A DNA stretch of 64,000 bases. It comes from Rhizophlyctis rosea. Its lineage: Eukaryota > Chytridiomycota > Chytridiomycetes > Rhizophlyctidales > Rhizophlyctidaceae. Shown here in pieces: positions 1-13,904 of the stretch; within the stretch, counting starts at the first letter, position 1, and every line of letters begins with the position of its first letter. The notes beneath the pieces were generated by a model. It was not told the origin of the DNA. It saw only the letters and a list, made by a program, of their open reading frames with translations, and did not search any database. The stretch spans positions 16,576-80,575 of the forward strand of contig JADGJC010000187.1 of NCBI GenBank assembly GCA_027596075.1, in the 5' to 3' direction. Both the position numbers and the translations under genes were made by a program.

Positions 1-725
1 GGCATTAACAAGATTCATATGTCCAGCCGTTGTAGAAGGTTCTCCCATACTATTCCGTGAATAAACGCCATTTCCGCCTTCCTGAACCTCACGCTCTGCC
101 GGTATAACGTTGTGCAATGCTGCTAATATGCCATTATCCGCAGCAAGGGTCCAGGATTGCGAAGCCGCAGCTTTGGTAGTCCGATGAGGCAAGGGTGGGG
201 GCTTTTCGCGTCTGCTGTCTTCTGTCAAGGATGACGGACGGGAGTGGGTAGGATGTACGGAGGTAGGAGGTCGGTAGGGTGGAAGGTCTATGTGTTCTGT
301 GGTGGCGATAAACTGATCCTGTACATCTTGGACAACCAACAAGCGCACCCTGAAAGCATTGTGATGAATGTCGGTGCCATCTCATTGATTAAGAGTACAC
401 AATCTTACCGATCTTTAGGCGAAGACTGGGTGAAGACTTCGTCTACAGTCTGGTATGCGAGGAGAAGCTGTGCATTAGGGAAGGCAAGGCGGATGTCTTC
501 TCCGACTGTATCCAATCGGCTATCGGAAAGCGATACGTCATCATTCGAGAGGTCGTATAGTTGCAATAAGTTGATTTGACGGGTAGAAAGAGGTCCGATA
601 AGTGCTGCTGCAGCTTCTATTTTCAAATCGGTCACGTTCTTGGTTGCCGGGTCTTTGACGCGAATGTTTGCAGCTCCTCTCCGATCCCCCCATAGGACAG
701 ACAAAATTACAAGATCCTGAGCCAT
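1..725 (-). CDS. Crinkler-like (CRN) N-terminal domain protein, 3' end beyond window
   Basis: Two exons are visible on the minus strand: 725-409 (ATG at 725) and 349-1, joined across a 59-nt intron (GTAAG...TTTCAG). Splicing keeps a continuous frame to the window edge, so the gene is cut off at its 3' end. Residues 1 to about 110 resemble the ubiquitin-like header of Crinkler effectors: a VTDLKIE segment early, LLQLYDLSNDD in the middle, and a closing stretch ending SSPKDRVRLLVVQD, like the usual 'P-x-D-x-I-H-V-L-V' end of that domain. The next region is proline- and serine-rich. Crinklers are modular host-interaction or nuclear proteins of oomycetes and chytrids whose C-terminal module carries the function; that module lies outside the window. 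The domain call rests on pattern similarity only. The gene structure is better supported than the family. Confidence 0.5.
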
Positions 726-3449
726 CAAGGCATAGGCATTTCCCAGTCAACACTTCAAGTTGATCGATCTATGCTTAAGGGGGTTCTGTTAATGCATGGC
801 ATGTTTGGCTATTTGAACATCCTGACAGATTGAGAGCATAACTCAGAGGAGAAGGGAAATGCATGATGCGGGGGGTGGGAAGATATGAGGAAGCACTTGT
901 TTTGGAAAGGTGGGCAACGCTGTGCGACAACCAACCTGCAACACAAAGCTTGGTGGCATGGTCTGTCATTGCTTATGCGATACGACCAGCCCGAAAGCCC
1001 CATCCACAGTTGCTGTCTTTGGGGTCCTTGCAGGTGTCCGGAGCATGTAGGGACGAATCGGGAGATGCGCTGTTCAGAAACCTTCACAATCTTCTGATGT
1101 ATATCTCCGGATCTGTAATCGAAGTAAGTTCTACCTTCTCTCAACCGGTAAAGACGTTGATGTCGAACAGAAACAGTTGGCTCTATATTTGGGGGTTTGT
1201 TCAGCCCATTTTGATGGGAAGAGCTTTTGAAGCGACGATAGCTTAGTATGACAAAGCTCTGTCAAGCTCGCCAACAGCAGCGGTTGCGATATGCCAAAAC
1301 TTTAAGTGCCCGCCATGTACTGTGCAACTCTCTCGTGTTGTTTCATTGACTTACCCAGCTGGACGTGCCACTCATGTTTGGGTAGGGGAGTGGAACGAAT
1401 CAATGATGCCATATTCAACCGGTCCTAGTAACCTGCGTGGTGTAAATAAACAGTGTAATGGAATTGCCGACTTGCAATTTCAGGCAGTGCTGCGCCACGG
1501 GTGCAAAAGGTTGCAGAAATATGCAACAGGTTCACAAACAAAACGCCAGGAGCACCCATCCACTCTAACTGTTCACGAAATACATGCGCGTCACTTAGTC
1601 GAACGGCCTTAATAAAGGGACAAAGTTTCCAATCACATCTCTTCAAAAGTCGCTGTGGATTTCCGTCAGGAGGTAATGATGTCTTCTTTTTGTCGCAAGT
1701 TAGAATTGTCCGATTGCGGTTGCTGAGTTTCTGAAGGTAGTACTTCATGCATGTAAACTGGTTGAATGGAGGGCGGCGGACATAAAATTGCACTTTGAAG
1801 TTACGTCACTACTCTTGACAGGCGGGAGGTGTGAGATTTGCATGCAAAGATATATATGGTGTGCCGGCACATGAACGAAACATAGGGTACTGCCGTAATA
1901 TCCGGCTTTGGAGATCTTGAACGCAACTACAGAGAGGGTGTCTGTCAATCCGTATGTGCCTCCATTTTTATGTTATTGAGAGGGCAAAAAAGTAAAAACC
2001 TCTGGGCTAGGAGGATTTTGGCATATGGAACGAAATGCTCGTATATTCAGATTTACGTTCCATTCGCGAAGCTTGGACATTCGATGTGCAGCAGGTGGAA
2101 TGGCTGACAATACTTCATCCAGGAACCCTTCAATACGGACGCATGTCAATCCATCACCGCGGGGCGGGAATTGTGACCACGGTCGTCATGTCTCACTGCT
2201 TGGAAGTAGCGGAAATCCTGATCGACGCTTGACCTGTACCACTTGCCACTGTCAAATCTTAATCAAGGGTCGTGAACGGCGACGGTGATTCGGTAGTACT
2301 GGTGATTCCTTTTTTGTACAGCGGTGCGATGGGAGAACCAAGACTGTACGCCCAGTCACAATGTTGTACTTAATTTATGTGTGTCAAGGAAAAAGGAAAT
2401 GGGAACGTTCGCCGCGGATAGTGCAGACCACACCGATTGAATCGGTCGATCTCGAGACTTGAATTGCACAGCAGTTTTGTCTTATTAATGTGGACATGAT
2501 AGCGCTCGGATCTGAGACGTACGTAACTCAGTAAGTATTTCAAACTTCGAAGTTTAGAGCAGACATGTCAAGAATCATGCGACGTTGGGGCTCCCTAGGT
2601 CACGATACGTCGCTTTCGTTTCACCCGAGGGACCATTGCTCTCGGTCAGAACGGAACCAGTCTTCCTCAATTTTGAAGCAAAAAAGGCATTGCTGACAGA
2701 ATGTTCCGCAGGTTTTCAATCAAGAAAAAGGAGGTGTCGATGAAGCGAATAGCTGCACTTTGAGGGTGTGCACTCTCTTCGCAGATTCAAAGTAGTAGAT
2801 GCAATGAAAGAATGCAAGCAATCTCCTTCTCGTTGAATCTTCAACCAAGACCTCCCAATGCCAACAAGTCACGAAGACGATTAAAAAAAAAACATTTATC
2901 GACTTGAGGATTTCCACGGATCATCTCTCTTCTTCTCATAGAGGTTTGGCCTGCTCCTGTGTACGACACTCCCGAGACTGGATCACGATACCTACAATTT
3001 CTACAAAGATGGTGTGCGATGCCGTCCCACTGTCGAGCTCCACTGCACAGAAAAAACAATGGACACCAAAACGGTCATGATGTTGGTCGGCAGATCCGTT
3101 CCGTTGATTAGCATAGTTTGTATTCCACATGAAAATAAGTCGTGACCAAAATATGTTAGTGCTGCATAGCGCCTCAAAAGTAGCTTCCGTCGGGGAAAGC
3201 AATGCACCTGAATCTTTTTCGAAAAACAATCTTTGACAATAACGGCAACAAACCGAAGGCAAGTTTCCATCAAATTCGCTTTGTGACAACCCATCTTTAA
3301 TTGATCGTAGACCAAAAGGATTACCACACATTCTGATCAACACCGGGACCGAGATCAACACTACGTCCCCATTCACATTTTACAGCGCAATAACCACATC
3401 AAACCCACTCTCATTCCCCGCCTTCCATTTCCCCTCCACCCTCATCTTC
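726..3449. other. Intergenic stretch with no supportable gene
   Basis: Only short open frames on both strands, none with recognisable motifs or convincing splice partners. The longest, on the minus strand at about 3376-2936 (146 codons), contains two Cys pairs but matches nothing I know and lies just past the Ada1 stop. I saw no RNA gene or repeat. Confidence 0.4.
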
Positions 3450-5510
3450 CTACCCTCCCCCACCACCCCCACCCCCATCCTCCCTCCCCCTCGCAAACCC
3501 CCTCTCCCGAACCTCCAACGCCCCATTCGTCCTGGTAACAAGCCACCCACTAATATCCGTCGCAAACACCACATCTCCCATCGTCATGAAACTCGGCTTC
3601 CCACCCCCTACTGCCGTCACTCCTCCCTCCCCTCCCTTCCCTTCTCTCCGGGTCCCCTCCTCGGGTTTATTCACGTCCTCTGATGTTGACGCGGGTGTTA
3701 GACCCGGCCTCTTCCCCTTCGGTGGCGTCGTACTCCCCGCTTTTTCTCCCGCACCGGGACCGAAGCGGGGTGCGCGTGGTGGTGATTGTTGTTGCTCCGA
3801 GTCGTCGGAGGCTTCTGTTCGTTTTTTAGGACTGACGGAACTTCGTGCGGGTGATACAGAGGATGGATCTGACGTTGTTGACCCGCCGGTGGGGGACGAC
3901 CGAATTTTCGAATGGATTTGGTGGATGGTGTTTTTTATGTAGTTCTATTCGAATATGAAGACCGAAAACCAAAGAAAAAAAAAAAAGAGAGAAGTCAAAT
4001 CAGTAATCGAACCACGCAACCCATCCAGACAATTTTCATCCGATATGCCCCAAAAAACCTTCTTCTCCCTCCATCACCCCCCGAACCAACTCCCCCTTCA
4101 ACGAAAAACCCACATACCTGAACACCCAACCCCAAAAGCTCAACCGCATCCTCCCCAACCTCGCTCTGCAACCCACTAACCGCACACAAAAACTTCATGC
4201 GCGCCAACAACGTTTCCCGGCTCGGCAGGTCGCGTTCTTCCACGCAGGTGCGCGGGATCTCGCCGCCCGTGAGGACTGGCGGTGGGGGGTGGGTGTAGTA
4301 GGGTAGGGAAAGGAGGGGTGGTTGGGAGGGGAGTGTGGGTGGTGGGGGGCGGTCCTGTTGTGGGAAAAGGGGGTGGGGTTGGTGAGTATATGGCGTGATG
4401 AAAATGAATCATGCCAATCGGCTCATGGAAGGGTAACGTGTGCGAGCTCATGTCCCAAAGTCCCAATCCAGCCGCGCTCAAAAAAACCAACGACAACATG
4501 AATGGAATCCAAAAATCCAAAACCCATAATACCCCCAATAAAAAACCCAAAAACCAAAACCGCCACAAACAAAAAGGAAAACTCACCAACAAACTCCTAA
4601 CCCGTCCCCTCTCCCCACCCTCCAAACTAATAACCTGCCTAGTCCTATAAACCTTCTTCACATCCGGCCCACTCATCCCCCCAAACGCATCCCCATCATC
4701 CTGCGCCTTCCTCTTGACACCCCCTGCCCCTCCCCCAACACCCCTCCCCTCCTCCCCCCGTGGCAGAAACTCCACACTCCGCGCCACACCCTCCGGTACC
4801 GGTAACTTCTTCGTAGCGTTGTAGAGTATAGCGGTAATCAGAGCGTTGTGAAGGCGAATGCCTCTGGGGCCTAGGATTGAAGTAGCGACGTCGTCGAAAT
4901 CGGATTTGGAGCATTTGCCGGAGAGGAAGAGTTTGAGTTTTTGCCAGTAGAGGGTGGCTTTGGCGTGTTGTGGGGGGAGGTTGGGGTTTGTTGGTGGGGC
5001 GAAAGATGATGATGATGATGAGGAGGAGGAAGAAGATGATGTGGAGGATGTTAGGTAGTCTGCGAGGGCTTTTTTGAGGGCTTGGGTGTCGCGGCGGCCG
5101 TTTGGGAGGGTGTAAGGGCGTCGGATGGGGTTAGGTGATGGTGGTGGTTTTTTGGGTTGGTTTGTGGTTGGGGCGCGATGGGATGTGGATGATGGTGGGC
5201 GACCGTTTAGGAGGGATGTTGGTGTGCGTGTGATGGTGGGGCGTGATGATGGGTGGTGATGTTGGTGCTGCTGTTGAGTGATTTTCAAAGGTTGTGTGCC
5301 GTTTGATGTGCCTCCTATTCCATTCGTATGCCGTCCACTTCCCGAATTACCTATCGATGAACTCCCTCCATTCATGATGCTACTACTGTCATTCATGCTT
5401 CCATTTATGACTGGCCCCGCTCCGTTCCCTATTCGTCGATCAGCAAACCCTTCATCCCCAGGTCCCAATATCCGCCCACCGTCCGGCCATCCTGAAGGAG
5501 CGACCTCCAT
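3450..5510 (-). CDS. HFI1: SAGA complex subunit Ada1/HFI1 (TADA1 family)
   Basis: Three exons on the minus strand: 5510-4587, 4354-4118 and 3944-3450, giving about 551 aa. Both introns have GTGAGT or GTATGT donors and keep frame. The N-terminal 160 residues are low complexity (Asn/Gly/Ser, His/Gln and Pro), followed by a serine run of about 14 residues encoded by a GAT/GAG-type microsatellite on the plus strand. The conserved SAGA-Tad1 core follows: TLYWQKLKLFLSGKCSKSDFD, then ILGPRGIRLHNALI. Exon 2 carries the second block, DLPSRETLLARMKFLC...EDAVELLGLGVQ, and exon 3 opens with NYIKNTIHQI. In the family this histone-fold-type region pairs with other subunits to hold the SAGA co-activator together. 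The ATG at 5510 has a good context (ACAATGG); an upstream exon cannot be excluded, because the frame is open to about 5573. Confidence 0.82.
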
Positions 5511-5573
5511 TGTGGTGGACGAGCCGGATCTCGTTATTTCTTCGAGTGTGTGTCGTGCAGCCTCTTTTAGCAC

Positions 5574-8500
5574 GTTGCTGTCGAGGGAAGGGGAAGGGTG
5601 GGAAGGAAGGGTGGGTGGACGTGGATAGAGAGAAGCACCACCTTCCTGACCCGACCAGCCGTGAGGAGTGGACGTTGTTGAATAAAGATGCAGTTTGACG
5701 TTTGGTGTTGGGTTGACGGTTGAGAGAGTGCGGATTGAAGCGGGCGTGGGAGAATGTTAAGGGCCTGAAAATCTGATCCAACAAAAATATTCGGGTGCAA
5801 ACGTGCCAGCTGAGCGTGTAAGCCTGCGTCGATGGAGCTTACAAAGCCCCAATAAGAGTGATCAGCGCGTGAATGTGGAGAGTAGCTATTATTGCGTATG
5901 ATACGGAGTGCTATGTGAGAAACACCTTTGCGATTGTTCAAGTGGGAAAGACCTGCGAGTAACAACACGGTCAGCACCATGGCAAAAGTCATGTTACCAA
6001 CCCACACCCGATCGAAAGCTCCACAAATACTTCGAGATGTGTATTCAACATACCAAACAGTGTTATGTGCAGCGAGTGCCTCACCTTACAATACTATGGT
6101 TGTAACGTGATAGTGTAAATTGGAGTTGTAAATTGGGGATGAAGGAGAGGGTTGTTGTCAAAAGTGCAAGTGGGTGCGAGAGTGTCCTTGTCCAGAAGGA
6201 CCCATATCAGCAATGGCATCATACGGGATGGAATGACAAATAATGTGTCACACACACGAGGGTCCTATGGGATTTGGCTACAAAGGCCGATGAACTGACA
6301 ATTACCCATGGCCAAGGAAAATTTTTCCCTCTGAGTGATCTGAAGTTTTGAACTGGACATTACGAAAACAATTGCACAACTTGCGATAACTGTACATGAT
6401 CAGGATGCGTCAAGGTACTCATGCGGCAGGCGCAGTCAAAAATTATGAACTGATTCGGGTGAAGTTGTGGAAAGTATGCTGAATTCGAACAGGCAGCAGC
6501 ACGCCTGGCACGTACTTAAACCTGTACGGACGCACGGATCTGTGATATTTTGGCGTTTGGCCCGAACATTGTTGAGACTATTGTCCTGAGAATGTCGAGT
6601 TGATATCCTCGACATACAGGTCCTCCTTCTGTCGTTTTGTACCCTCCGACATTTCACTTAACTTTTGCATTAACCAGCAATTTCCCTGCTTCCTTCACAT
6701 TAGCGTGCTTCCACCGTTTTGTAATATAGTTCGTGCAATGGGAACCTTATCCGGATGCCAAGCATACTTCTGGCGAAGCATGCCTTCCGAACATAGTGGT
6801 AGATACTAGATGGTCCTAACGCCTACTTGAATGGGTGGACGAGCAGTCGTACACACCAAAACGAATGACTAAGCATTGCTTCCACCACTCATTTGGGTCA
6901 TGTATGTAGAGTGTTGATCTCACAGTACACATCACCGTGCACTACTCCAAAAGTGTTTCCAATAATTGTATCTCTCTAGTCAAAAATTCTATCAGACGCT
7001 TCATTTCCTCCTCTTTTCCCATCTAAAGGTTCCTTACATCGCCCATTCATGAATCAACCCATAGTCATAGTTGCATTGACCAAACTGTGAGACGCTATAA
7101 GGCCTCACCAGACATTTACTTTTGTCATGAGTTTTGCATCCACTGCCAAAAATTAATCCGATCACATGTATGGTGCAAACGCATTCCCCCAAGTTCAATC
7201 AGACGTCATTTCAAACACATTGCCGGCAGAACAGATAAATCGCCGGATACATCGACGATGTGGTAATGGTTAGTGATGTCGCAGTTTCGTCCGTTATAAT
7301 TTAATGACATTCGAGAGGAATGATAAGATCGGCATTCCTCAGTTAAGACCGAGGAGAAATTGCGTCAAAAAAAAACAATGCAACCATTAGGAGAGATACA
7401 TATGATCAATCGGTCAATGAACCTTCATATGACATGCCCGCCCATCCAGGGAACTTCAATGGAACCTGCGTCAAAAAGCGTTAGGAACGATCAAAAGAGT
7501 GAATGCCAAACTCCGATCATGTTCAAGAAACCAAGAATGTAGATGTCAACAATGCGAAACGAGTGCACACCACAAATTGCAATTCGTTGTGTGAGAGGAA
7601 TCNNNNNNNNNNAGAAAAGGAGTCGGAAATCCTGATTTATTGTCAGTGAGAGGGGAGAGATCCAGCATCTCAGCAGTCACGAAGTCATGGGACATTGGGT
7701 AGGGTGAATATCACCTCGTTGACATCGCAACATAACTACATATTTCCCCCCACTTGGGACATTGGCGATTCCAAGCAAACAGTCAACCGGGCGTTTCGAC
7801 CAATGTGGGGCCCTCACGTGAGGCTTCACAACCTTAATTCAGCCTGCCTTTGAAGTATCATCCTTTTTGGTGTCTTTCCTTAATTGTTAGCTCACTGTCT
7901 GGTCCTATTGTTCTCAATATCCTCGCCATCGAATGATTTCGAGCAGCTTCAACCACCGTCAGTTGCCGTTACTGTCGGCAATGGGCCATGTATAACAGTG
8001 GATGACTTGACGCCGACTTCCAGTTCTGCACAAAAAGAACCACACTGCCATAAGGGCTCACGGAGGGATTCTGTATGTTGGTGCGCGCAACATGCCCGTC
8101 TCAGCATCGATCCGTCAGCACGACTGGTGCAAAAAGCAGTGTGAAGTTTGGTTGAACCTCAACCACTGTGCAAAGTTTCTGAGTAATCCGTAATATGGGA
8201 AAACATGAAGGATTGAGAATAGCTTATGATGGGAGAGCGTCGAAGCGTTGAGGAGTAATTAACCGGTTTTTCCTCGTGAATTAGAACTGAGTGAGTGAGT
8301 GTTTACTATCTCTTTTTTGCCCGGATGAACTGTCACACATTCGATCTGAAATCATTTCATCGCCCAACCAAAAAGTAAATCATAAAAGCCCGCACCATTC
8401 ATGTGAGCGCGCATACTCGGGAACGATCGAGTTCAACCTGTCTGGATGGCATGACGTAGACTTTGCACCCACGCTTCAGTTGGGGTTCCCCACCTTACAT

Positions 8501-11500
8501 CAATTAACGCACGGTGCATTTTCCTTGTTACGAACATCCCTTGCGGATAAAAGGTTGGAAAAAGGTGCTTTTACTATCTCCGGTTGTCGGATTCGATTCC
8601 GTAAAGTAAAGGGCACTACTCATCCCCAATCCGTTCAAGTGTGTGGGGTGCAATATCCCACATTACGATCGGCAATGAACGTCATACTACGAACATCCGA
8701 CTGACTCCATCACAGCACAATTGGTCCTCATGATTTCGATAACTTGGTGGTACGTGAGGACGTCTGCTCACTCAGGACCTGCATCAGTCTCCTCCTGACC
8801 CATGATTTTTTCCAGCTCTACGCCATTTCAACCCCCAGGGCAAGGGTTGTCTTCATGTATGACGATATTGACAAGTCTTTCAAATGAGGCTTTCTTCCCG
8901 CATTTTACTTCTCAGGTGACTTGTTCCCGACGACGACAAGCTACCGTAATGAATATGTCGGCGTCATGGGTCCGGATCGGCTGGCCTTCGCAGGCAAGAG
9001 TCACAGCAACAATGGTTAGGAAAAGCCGATGGACGGACAAAACCTAAAAACTGTATTTACCCTTTGAATATCGACTGAAATGTGCCAGCACTTTCAAGCT
9101 TCATACACTGTGGCACAAACCCTTATCGGAAATGTAAAGGATGACCAACGATCCTTCGCAATGAATCCCACGACTCCAATCATGAATTTTTTTTTTCCCG
9201 GAGCACTGTTAAGCCCTTCTGTATGGTTGAGTTCGAAGGGGTTGCAACCTACAAGAATGAATGTCACGAAGCAGTACCGACGCATTCATGTATACGAGGC
9301 AAAACACGAGTTCATGGTGCCTTGCTACCGTAGGATCAGACGGAGCTGTGGACTACTACGACTGCCCCTTGAAGATGCAGGCCGCTCATATGTAAGGAAA
9401 CTTACCACGGGACAAAACAAAGCAGCATACTACGCCTTGATGGGTGACAGGTCTTTGCAAGATTCAACTCTGCATGCTCAATTGACTTGACTTGCTTCAC
9501 ATTCCCGACCGACACAAGCATACCCTCCTGATTCCGCAACTAGTAGTCACTGCAAGGCTTGACGACGGGGGGACAGGGCCCGTGGTACTTCAATGGAAAA
9601 AAACAAATCCAATATGATGGGAGGTTGAATTGAACATCGCAGCTCATGGATGCTGTGCGAAGCGCACCATGGGTATTGCGATAGGATTGATATGATTAAT
9701 GTGCCGCTACACATTGACATTGCACCATCTTGACCAGGACCAGATTTCGCGTTCCAACCCATTCGTGACTGTCCATGCCATACATCATGTAGGATTCAAA
9801 TGCCATCTTATTACCTACATATTATTCACTTCTGGCTGTAACCCATCTGCAATCCGCATGATTCCAACACCTCACTCGCGACCGGACGCCATGCATTCAC
9901 AAATATATCATGTGCACCGATATGCGCCGTTTTGGAGTTGGATTGCTCTTTTCGCCCTCGTCAGATTAGTCAAAAAGAAACAACTTAAAACTTATATTGC
10001 AATCATGATGTCAGAACCCATCATGTTTTGCGTTTGAGGTAGTAACGACAATGAACTCCGGCTTGTGACGGAGCAATGGTCAACTTTTCATGTTTGGTAC
10101 CGACCAAATTTTGAGCTCATCAGTCGTGCAACAGCAGGTTAGATTGCGTTTAATCCACACAAAAAGATATGCTCCTTGTCCACAAATGCCCAATAGATTG
10201 GGTTCGCCTCCGTGAGACCTCATCATCTTGGCCTTCAGTCCGACATATCAAGTATGTTTCATACCCCATGTTTTCGATTCCGTCTCTTGCTCATCACGTC
10301 ATTTTGCGATCGTCTCCGTGGATCACAATTCCACAAATGGCTCATGTAGAAGTGGAAAAGAGTATGCGAAGGACTGCGGACAATGCAGGATTGCAAGATT
10401 CCCAAACTTGCTGCGACCCACGATACCTTTTTCTTTGGGCTTCCTTCGCCTCCATTCCGCTAAATCTATACGTTGATCTTTACGTCGTCACGACAATGAA
10501 AGGTTGTTCAACACTTGAATGTCTCCCGACTACCCTGGGCCCTCCTATGGCACACATACTATCTCAGTCAAGGCCAGAGTCAGTAAGGTCGAAGCGTATA
10601 CACGGACGTGCTGTTTTCTCGCTTGCAGCTTGTGATGTACTGGATTGTCGGGTTTATCTTCAAACTTTTCTGTAAGAGATGTCTCCTCTGGGCTTTACTG
10701 CCATCAAACCATCGGACCTCCGGCCTTATGAGCGTTGCATGAAAAGGGCATTTCAGGGAGTGTCATCAATCTCAGAATCTCGCCAGCAGTTTTGTCTTGA
10801 CGTACCTTGCTGTGCCGCTATGTAAATACCCCACCGGATACTTTTTCACTCTGAGCTGAATGTTTGCGCGACGAAATATAACGCATTGACTGGGTCTCAA
10901 TGTGAATACGGCGGAATGAGCGGGATGCAACTGATATCAACATGTCACCAGGTTGTTATGGACGAGCTTGAGATATGGTGAAGTCGTACGGCGTAACAAT
11001 GACGACTGGGAAGGTATGAGCAATCATGCTCTATAGAGTCAGCACGTCATTAATTTACTCGGAAAGTGCTGATACCGATCTAGCATTGTCTTAACAGTCA
11101 TGGCCATCTGGTGGCTATGGACGCATCTCCAGCCCACAGCCCCATATATGCGGTCTTGCATTTGGTGGAAGCCCTTTTGAAGTGAGATGCGTAAGTTTTC
11201 CTTTTGTTTCGTCTCTTAAAATAAATTCTTAGCATATGGTAAACCCGCCAGCAATCGTATGCACTGGAAGTACTTACCCATAACCGGCCGCCATGCATGA
11301 ACCGATGAATGATTTCAATACTCATGTCGATCAAGGCTGTAGACCTTTTTTCTCATTTCTCAAGATGAACAAAAAGCGATGTTCCACCGGCAACGACTCG
11401 AAATTGGACACAAGAATGCTTCTCGCAGTCGAGTATGATCTGAATAATCTGAATCATAAAGATCCATTAGGAGGTTGTGATGATGAAAGTATACTCTTCC

Positions 11501-11997
11501 CTCAACGAAATACCCACGGCTGATCACTTTCTGGAGGATCTGATCCCGCAAAGCTCCCATTTTGACGGGACGATTAATCCCACTTTGTATCCAACGAAAT
11601 CAGTGAGTTTGCGCCAATCTCCGACAGCTTGCCAACACTTCCAACGGGCGCGCTCAAAATCTTCGGTCTGATATTATCACACACAAAAGTTTTGAAGTGG
11701 ATCACGGTGACTTAATGACACGGAGGGAAATCCGATGGGTTCCAGCCTTTATGCTATATGTCCATATCCTCTGCGTATTGTTTTTCTTTTTCATATCTTC
11801 CGGGCGATAGGCCCGAATCAACAAAGGCCGAGTCAAATGACTGAATTGACTGGGACCATATCAACGCGTCATTGTGCCTCCAGCACCGCCTTCCGCACTG
11901 GACTGGGGCGTGTTTCAGCCCCAGATACAAGCCGAGCGTTTGATGGCACAGTCACGGTAGTACACCATAACATTTTGACGCGAACATTGATTTGTAC
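5574..11997. other. Gene-poor stretch
   Basis: About 6.4 kb in which I cannot support any gene. Open frames are short, overlap on both strands and lack family motifs. It includes an assembly gap near 7.6 kb. A minus-strand frame from 6007 begins with a hydrophobic leader-like segment (MTFAMVLTVLLLAG) but has no recognisable continuation. Base composition looks mixed and unstructured, as in decayed intergenic DNA. Confidence 0.4.
7603..7612. other. Assembly gap of 10 N
   Basis: Ten consecutive N. A fixed small N block usually marks a scaffold join of unknown true length, so the two flanks may not be adjacent as shown. Confidence 0.98.
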
Positions 11998-12101
11998 GGT
12001 AAGTCCCAATGGCTGAGTGGTTTGGCGTCGCAACCAGTGTGTGTCACAACGCGGCCTACGGAGGTCGCGGGTTCGGCTCCTGCCCAGCCCCCTATTTTTT
12101 T
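11998..12101 (+). repeat. tRNA-derived SINE-like element, copy 1
   Basis: Begins GGTAAGTCCCAATGGCTGAG and ends CCCAGCCCCCTATTTTTTT. It contains a Pol III A box (TGGCTGAGTGG, 12010-12020) and B box (GGTTCGGCTCC, 12070-12080). The T arm folds as GCGGG/CCTGC around TTCGGCT. The layout is like a class II (Leu/Ser) tRNA with a long variable region, but the 5' acceptor strand does not pair with the 3' strand and no anticodon arm is evident, so it is not a working tRNA. The T run after it would terminate Pol III. A second copy lies 1.9 kb downstream in the same orientation. Confidence 0.7.
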
Positions 12102-13904
12102 GGATTTTTTTTGCGTGACGGCACACACCAAACTGTGGCGCGCTTGCTGACATGCGACTTCCTTTCTATTTCCAATATGACTATGGTCTTCCCTTATGTT
12201 GAAGAGGCGCTATTAAGGGCTGAATGCGCTGGTGGGAACCTTTTGAGTCGATTGTGGATAGGTTGATAAAAAAAAAAGACATCCGGGGGGTCGTTCCAGG
12301 AGCACAAGTCTAGCACAATGCTGACCTGTCGGCAAAATGCAAATGTCACATGTTTCGACAGTTCGACTGTGTCACATAAGGATGTTGATTCAAATGAAAG
12401 GGAACTGAAAGATGAACAATTCGGCAGAGGGAGTGACGCAGACAAATCATTTTGACGTCAACATTGACTCAACAATGGTGGTTCAGTCTTCTCCCGCGGA
12501 CCAAGCTGATCAAAACGGCAAGACGTTTGGATAGTTATACCATCTGACCTTTTTTCGCATGGTGTGTGGCTCAATTTGACCGTTGACGAAACGTTCACAC
12601 GCAATCCGTAAATACTATATCCGTGAATCCCTTTTGACAGATGGAGTATTGTGCAGTATTTGACACAACGGTTCAATCCTTTTTCTAAATCGCAGTCGGA
12701 GGAAAATCTGACCCTTGGCAAGTGCTTGTTCATCCCACCAAACGCAAGGCTGGGTTGCTGAGCAAGTCACAGACATTGCATTCCCGTTTCTTTTGTCGCA
12801 CAAATTGAGCAAATATGGGAACGGCGCCCTGGACAACGAACAAGATGCTTCTTGAGAAGGGTACCTGTCTCCGAAACCCATCACTAACATGAGGAGATGT
12901 TAAACGCAACGACCACCATAAGCACTGGGCGTCGCAATGAGAATCAAAGTTCTGAATACCTGATACAGTTGCCGTCCTCTTGTTCGCATTCTAAGGGGTG
13001 TACGGTTGCGAGTGTCCCCGGGAAGAGGTTCCTGACTGATCGACGCAGTTACTCAACATTGTTGCATCCTTGGTGATTCCATTCATTGCTCATGTTATTT
13101 CTGCAGATTGATTGGTCAGTACATTTCACGTAGTACTACATTCCAGTGCCACACTCATTCTTGGTCAATCAGCGTAACTACGGTGACGACTGTGACGCTC
13201 CTAGCTCGCTTTTTACAAAACCACCCGATGCAACTTGTGTTCACAATACGGGGATGCCATATTGAGGGAATTCCAAGAACCTGCCAATGAATCAAGGACC
13301 TCTATCTGTTTTTTGTGCTTTTGAATTTCTTTGGATCAAACCCGTTCCATTCTCTTCAAGCCAGATGGCGGAAGTCTCACATGTCGAATGATGGCACCAA
13401 CAGGGAAATAAAACAAATTTAAGCGGAGGTCAAAGACTGCTGAGGACTGACAGGGTTGGAGCGTTGGGCTTGCCCGTTGTTTGCGGTTTGATTTGCTGCA
13501 TGAATATTGTTTGTGAGAAGCAAAAAAGGAAACTGGGAGACGTGGTATTCGGCTGAAGATATTTGCCGTGACATCCTCCGTGACGTTTCATTTGAGAGCT
13601 AAAAAGTAATCCCATCACCACCATCTCAAACCCATTGTGCATTGGAAGGACTCTCGTTTCGTACCGCATGTTGATGCTCCTAATTCGTAAGTGATAATGA
13701 TCTTGTTAATGTGTCACACTTCAAGATTGCCAATATCTACCATTGGCACCGCATGATTTGTGGCCAAAGATATCCTTTCTGCAAGGTCCCAGCAGCATTC
13801 AGTGACTTCATCGGCTGTTCGATCAAACGCGACTGTTCAATCAACAAAAGGTGGCACAGTCATGGTATTGAAGGTGATCTTCTCCGCATGATCCTTGGCT
13901 AGCA
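12102..13904. other. Spacer between the two SINE-like copies
   Basis: About 1.8 kb. I see no supportable gene, RNA or repeat family apart from the flanking elements. Confidence 0.35.

Noticed and set aside
2936..3376. Minus-strand frame of 146 codons with Cys pairs
   Set aside because: No known domain, no splice partners, and it sits directly after the Ada1 stop.
5567..6007. Minus-strand frame with a signal-peptide-like start
   Set aside because: It overlaps the Ada1 5' end, has no recognisable continuation and its composition is like random sequence after the leader.
8291..8704. Plus-strand frame of 137 codons in the gene-poor region
   Set aside because: No motif, no promoter or splice evidence; similar frames occur by chance in this low-stop region.
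11998..12101. A functional class II tRNA gene
   Set aside because: A and B boxes and the T arm are fine, but the acceptor strands do not pair and there is no anticodon stem; a second diverged copy supports a SINE-like element.
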